Assembly (NCBI GenBank): GCA_965200035.1
Contig: OZ241334.1
Span: forward strand, 372,001 to 436,000
Direction of reading: 5' to 3'
Source of the DNA: UBA1952 sp965200035
GTDB taxonomy: Bacteria; Bacteroidota; Bacteroidia; Chitinophagales; Chitinophagaceae
Length of the DNA: 64,000 nt
The translations under genes were made by a program, and so were the position numbers. How positions within the stretch are numbered: the stretch's first letter is position 1; each line of letters begins with the position of its first letter. Of the stretch, positions 61,156 to 64,000 are shown piece after piece. The notes beneath the pieces were generated by a model. That model was given only the letters and a program-made list of their open reading frames with translations, was not told where the DNA came from and did no database searches.

Positions 61156-61997
61156 ACTAATAAATCCTCTGTTTGCCGGGCGTTGCAATAAGTCAAAAAC
61201 GAGACTATATCGTGCGCCAGTTGCTGCGGTTCCTCCAGCATAGACATGTGTCCGCTGTTGGGGTAGATCATTACAAAATTAACGTTCGCAAGGATAGTTT
61301 GTTGCAATACTTTTCGGGGTGGGATGAGACCGTCCTGTGCGCCGATAATCCATTGTACCGGAAAAGCCGTATGCACCAGCACGTCCAGCCGGTCGGGCCT
61401 GTTTATCATCGCATTGTAAAATGCGATTAAGGTCTCACTATTCACCTGCATGGCCTGTATTTGTTGCACCTTCATTACTTCCGGATGCGCTTTTTGGAAA
61501 GCATCTGCAAACAGTGGCGGCACGCTGGCCTCGATGAAGGCTTCACGTCCACCCTTCCGGATCAGTTCTATGGATTTGCGGCGGCCGTTTTTCTTCTCAT
61601 TGTCATCTGCTTTTGCAGTGGAATGAATCAGGGATAAGCCGTTCAGCTTTTCAGGATAACGCGCAGCGAAGGCTAATGCAATGTAACCGCCCATCGAATG
61701 CCCGGCAATGACTGATTTTCTTATCTGCAGATGATCTATCAGCGCAGCAATGCTGTCCGCGAGCTCTTCTATACTGATCTCCTCACCCTGAAAAGAACTG
61801 TTGCCCACTCCAGGTAAGTCAGGAACCAGCACCTGAAAATCTGCAGCAAGCAAGGGTACAATTTCACGCCACATAGCGCCATCTGCAGGGAAGCCATGCA
61901 CCAATACAACAACAGGTTTCCCCTCCGTTCCGAACATACGTGCGGAAAGCTTCGAGAACTGTGCCGTAGCGATCATTATTTGCTTTTCCATACTCAT
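61152..61997 (-). CDS. Alpha/beta hydrolase
   Basis: 281 residues (a start at MEKQIM two codons in is also possible). Oxyanion region LVHGFPADGAMW, nucleophile elbow VIAGHSMGGYIAL (Ser in GHSMG), and a C-terminal acid/His (GAQDGLIP, NSGHMSML). Typical of BioH/RutD-like enzymes of broad substrate range. It starts at the ATGA overlap with the Lnb-like gene and ends overlapping the PKD gene by 4 nt, so all three are coupled. Confidence 0.9.
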   Translation of the reverse strand: MSMEKQIMIATAQFSKLSARMFGTEGKPVVVLVHGFPADGAMWREIVPLLAADFQVLVPDLPGVGNSSFQGEEISIEELADSIAALIDHLQIRKSVIAGHSMGGYIALAFAARYPEKLNGLSLIHSTAKADDNEKKNGRRKSIELIRKGGREAFIEASVPPLFADAFQKAHPEVMKVQQIQAMQVNSETLIAFYNAMINRPDRLDVLVHTAFPVQWIIGAQDGLIPPRKVLQQTILANVNFVMIYPNSGHMSMLEEPQQLAHDIVSFLTYCNARQTEDLLV

Positions 61998-63157
61998 GCA
62001 GCGATCTGATTGCTACGCCTATAAATCATGCCATAAGTAACCAGCAGCGCCAGCAGTACCGGCCATAAATTGGCCAGCGCCAGAATCTGGATACGTGCTA
62101 TATGCAGAATAATACTTACAAACAACAGGCCTATCGCTACCAGCGCATACTTTGATATGTTACGACGACGAAATGCAGCGATGATATTGGGTGGCAGCGC
62201 CCAAAGCATATTCAGGTTGTTCTCGCAGATCTTATGGTCGGTGCCGGCCCACATTATGATCATGAAGCAGCCGAAGAAGCCTGTAATAAACAGCAATGTC
62301 CGTCCAAGCACGGCTCCGGCTTTCTGAAAGCGCGGTATGATCTGGCTGAAGATCACAACCATCGCAATAACAAGCATGGCCCAGAAAGGTGGATCAATTA
62401 CTTTATCCTGCGGAATTTCTGCGTGCTGCGGAAGCACTATATGGCTGTCCAGCACCAGTTTTCTCGGACCTATTGTAGCGCCTGCGAAGCCCTGTGCCAG
62501 ATACTCGGGCAGGAACATGGCCTGCTCATTAGTCATTACTTTATCTACATTGGTGCCGGTGAGGATGTTGATGCCAAACCGCTCCCATACCTGACCGGTC
62601 AAATGTGCGTTCCATATCTGCCTGAACGTAAATTTTTGCCCGCCGGGGATGGCTGTGCCATAGTGCAGGCTGTCTTCCACTGCAAGGCGCACAATATCAC
62701 GCACACGCGTGGCGCAGTTATCATAAATGGAAGAGTAAATGTAGCCACGGTTTTGCGGCAGCAGATTTTCTTCCAGCAGCGCGCGCAGCCTTTGCTTTTC
62801 CTTGCCGGTGAGGTTCAACTCCTGCTCCAGCACCGAGCGGCCATAATAAATGTAATCGCTCAGGAAATTCTGATAAGTGGTCTTGGCCAACGAGTAAACT
62901 AAAGTGCCTTGTGCAAAGCGCAGCTCAAAATTCTGTTCATTAAAATCGAAGGTGCCATAGTTGTAAGCCTCATCTGTACCATGCACGCTGTCTGTAATGC
63001 GAATGCCATTGTGCCCGAAACTGGCGCCTATAAACTCATTGCCCGGACCACAGGTTAGCAGTGCGATGCGCAGATGACTGGTATCGGTCTGGGCTTTTAA
63101 AGAAGTAAAAAGTAAAAAGTAAAAAGTAAAAAACAGAGTGGTGATGCGGCGAAACAT
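61994..63157 (-). CDS. Lnb/DUF4105-domain membrane protein, putative lipoprotein N-acyltransferase
   Basis: 387 residues. Signal peptide (MFRRITTLFFTFYFLLFTSLKAQ), then the Lnb N-terminal periplasmic domain (about 25-240) with GASFGHNGIRI and YDNCATRV giving a candidate His/Cys catalytic pair. It continues with four or five membrane helices to the end. A homologue is reported as the lipoprotein N-acyltransferase of Bacteroides. N-acylation of lipoproteins is otherwise done by Lnt. The signal peptide codons are TTTTTAC heptamers (63105-63132), as in gldH. Coupled to the hydrolase and PKD genes. Confidence 0.78.
   Translation of the reverse strand: MFRRITTLFFTFYFLLFTSLKAQTDTSHLRIALLTCGPGNEFIGASFGHNGIRITDSVHGTDEAYNYGTFDFNEQNFELRFAQGTLVYSLAKTTYQNFLSDYIYYGRSVLEQELNLTGKEKQRLRALLEENLLPQNRGYIYSSIYDNCATRVRDIVRLAVEDSLHYGTAIPGGQKFTFRQIWNAHLTGQVWERFGINILTGTNVDKVMTNEQAMFLPEYLAQGFAGATIGPRKLVLDSHIVLPQHAEIPQDKVIDPPFWAMLVIAMVVIFSQIIPRFQKAGAVLGRTLLFITGFFGCFMIIMWAGTDHKICENNLNMLWALPPNIIAAFRRRNISKYALVAIGLLFVSIILHIARIQILALANLWPVLLALLVTYGMIYRRSNQIAA
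63105..63132 (-). repeat. TTTTTAC heptamer tandem repeat in the Lnb-like gene
   Basis: Four GTAAAAA units on the plus strand (TTTTTAC on the coding strand), inside signal peptide codons. A change in copy number that is not a multiple of three would shift the frame. Confidence 0.8.
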
Positions 63158-63167
63158 GATGCAAAAT

Positions 63168-63201
63168 ACAGAAAGGCTGCCTTGTAAGGCAGCCTTTCTG
63201 T
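63168..63201 (-). terminator. Terminator of the sdhB transcript
   Basis: Perfect 16-bp stem ACAGAAAGGCTGCCTT (63168-63183) / AAGGCAGCCTTTCTGT (63186-63201) with ATTTTG following on the minus strand. Confidence 0.8.
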
Positions 63202-63308
63202 GAGAATATGGTACAGGAATCAGGTAAAGCTTAGAGAAGCAGGCCTGTAACCGACTTGCCAGGCCTATCTTTTATTTAAGCCCTAATCCTTTCGTGGCAA
63301 TGAAAACA

Positions 63309-64000
63309 TTAAGCGTTCATCGAATCACCGGCGAAGATAGAGCCTGCATACTCACGGTTGAGACGGGCAATATTTTCCAGTGAAATGCCTTTAGGACATT
63401 CCGCTTCGCAGGCGCCGATGTTGGTGCAGGAGCCAAAGGCTTCCTTATCATGCTGCATAACCATGTTGGTAGCACGAATCTTACGCTCCGGATCGCCTTG
63501 CGGCAATAGTGCCAAGTGGCTCACTTTGGCTGAGGTAAACAGCATAGCCGATGTATTGGGGCAGGCAGCCACGCAGGCTCCGCAGCCAATGCAGGCAGCA
63601 GCAGCAAATGACTCATCTGCTTTGTGTTTTTCAATCGGCAGTGCATTGGCATCAACTGCGTTACCTGTATTGATGGAGATATAGCCACCGGCCTGTATAA
63701 TGCGGTCAAAGGCATTGCGGTCGGTCACCAGATCTTTGATTACCGGGAATGAATTGGCGCGCCAGGGCTCTACCACTATGGTATCGCCGTCTTTGTACTC
63801 GCGCATGTGCAGCTGGCAGGTAGTTGTATGCTGCCACGGGCCGTGCGCGCGTCCATTGATGTACATGGAGCACATGCCGCAAATGCCTTCACGGCAGTCA
63901 TGGTCAAATGCAATCGGCTCTTTATTCTCAGCGATCAACTGCTCATTCAATACATCAAACATCTCTAGGAATGACATCTCGGAAGAGATACCGCTCACCT
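63309..64000 (-). CDS. sdhB: Succinate dehydrogenase/fumarate reductase iron-sulfur subunit (5' truncated)
   Basis: The frame runs off the right edge; the true start is outside, and the GTG near the edge is an internal valine codon. About 230 residues are visible, with the three iron-sulfur sites in order: 2Fe-2S (CREGICGMC and TCQLH), 4Fe-4S (CIGCGACVAACPN) and 3Fe-4S (CTNIGACEAECPKGI). It passes electrons from the flavoprotein subunit to quinone. Bacteroidota use the B-type enzyme with SdhC and SdhA, which should lie to the right. Confidence 0.95.
   Translation of the reverse strand, partial: VSGISSEMSFLEMFDVLNEQLIAENKEPIAFDHDCREGICGMCSMYINGRAHGPWQHTTTCQLHMREYKDGDTIVVEPWRANSFPVIKDLVTDRNAFDRIIQAGGYISINTGNAVDANALPIEKHKADESFAAAACIGCGACVAACPNTSAMLFTSAKVSHLALLPQGDPERKIRATNMVMQHDKEAFGSCTNIGACEAECPKGISLENIARLNREYAGSIFAGDSMNA

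Noticed and set aside
1..64000. tRNA, rRNA, CRISPR, insertion sequence, canonical parS, named riboswitch
   Set aside because: I looked for their signatures on both strands and found none that I could support by eye.

Overview
The window reads as a piece of a Bacteroidota chromosome, most likely order Chitinophagales (the order is an inference). Signs seen in the sequence: type IX secretion (T9SS) C-terminal sorting domains of both the A type and the gliding-motility-associated B type; gldH; TonB-dependent receptors with N-terminal carboxypeptidase-regulatory-like domains; several -7 boxes of the TAnnTTTG type; very few Shine-Dalgarno sequences; a DUF4295 gene beside rpmG and rpmB; and the bacillithiol deacetylase bshB1. 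GC content is moderate. I saw no insertion sequence, phage, tRNA, rRNA or CRISPR array.

Layout. 1-9.5 kb (+): end of a secreted metzincin protease, a TonB-dependent receptor, a large TPR protein with an outer-membrane barrel, and an HU-like/SPOR membrane protein. 9.6-15.9 kb (-): YkgJ-like protein, parB-parA, a UPF0173 hydrolase, an SRPBCC protein, then coaX-OMP-lptC. 16.3-23.9 kb (+): a tightly packed, translationally coupled six-gene operon (UbiA-like, RPH-like dikinase, BtaA-like DUF3419, CTP-dependent lipid-kinase-like, GNAT-like, OleC-like AMP ligase). This is the best candidate for an undescribed system, probably making an unusual membrane lipid. 24-31 kb: ricT, DUF4295-rpmG-rpmB, bshB1, a PaaE-like reductase, arfB and a MoxR-type ATPase. 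31.2-41.4 kb: pfkA, then a secreted locus (T9SS adhesin-like protein, DUF5689 lipoprotein, TonB receptor, divergent nuclease/phosphatase) and an EnvC-like hydrolase. 41.6-47.5 kb: yicC, gldH, an orphan histidine kinase, birA, rsfS-ftsH. 47.5-53.7 kb: a decayed stretch, a small Cys-rich lipoprotein, 3-hydroxyacyl-CoA dehydrogenase, a PIG-V-like membrane protein, an FAH-family enzyme, a thioesterase and cinA. 53.7-56.9 kb (+): aroK, DUF423, polysaccharide deacetylase, LolA-like, lipoprotein and hotdog dehydratase genes resembling accessory genes of flexirubin/aryl-polyene clusters. 57-64 kb (-): iscX, ferredoxin, DUF2520, plsC, a gliding-associated PKD protein, an alpha/beta hydrolase, an Lnb/DUF4105 membrane protein, and the truncated sdhB.

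Between genes there are at least two REP-like families whose conserved hairpin apex is carried on stems that differ, but stay complementary, from copy to copy. A TTTTTAC heptamer array lies inside the signal-peptide codons of two unrelated genes (gldH and the Lnb-like gene), which gives both the form of a phase-variable locus.
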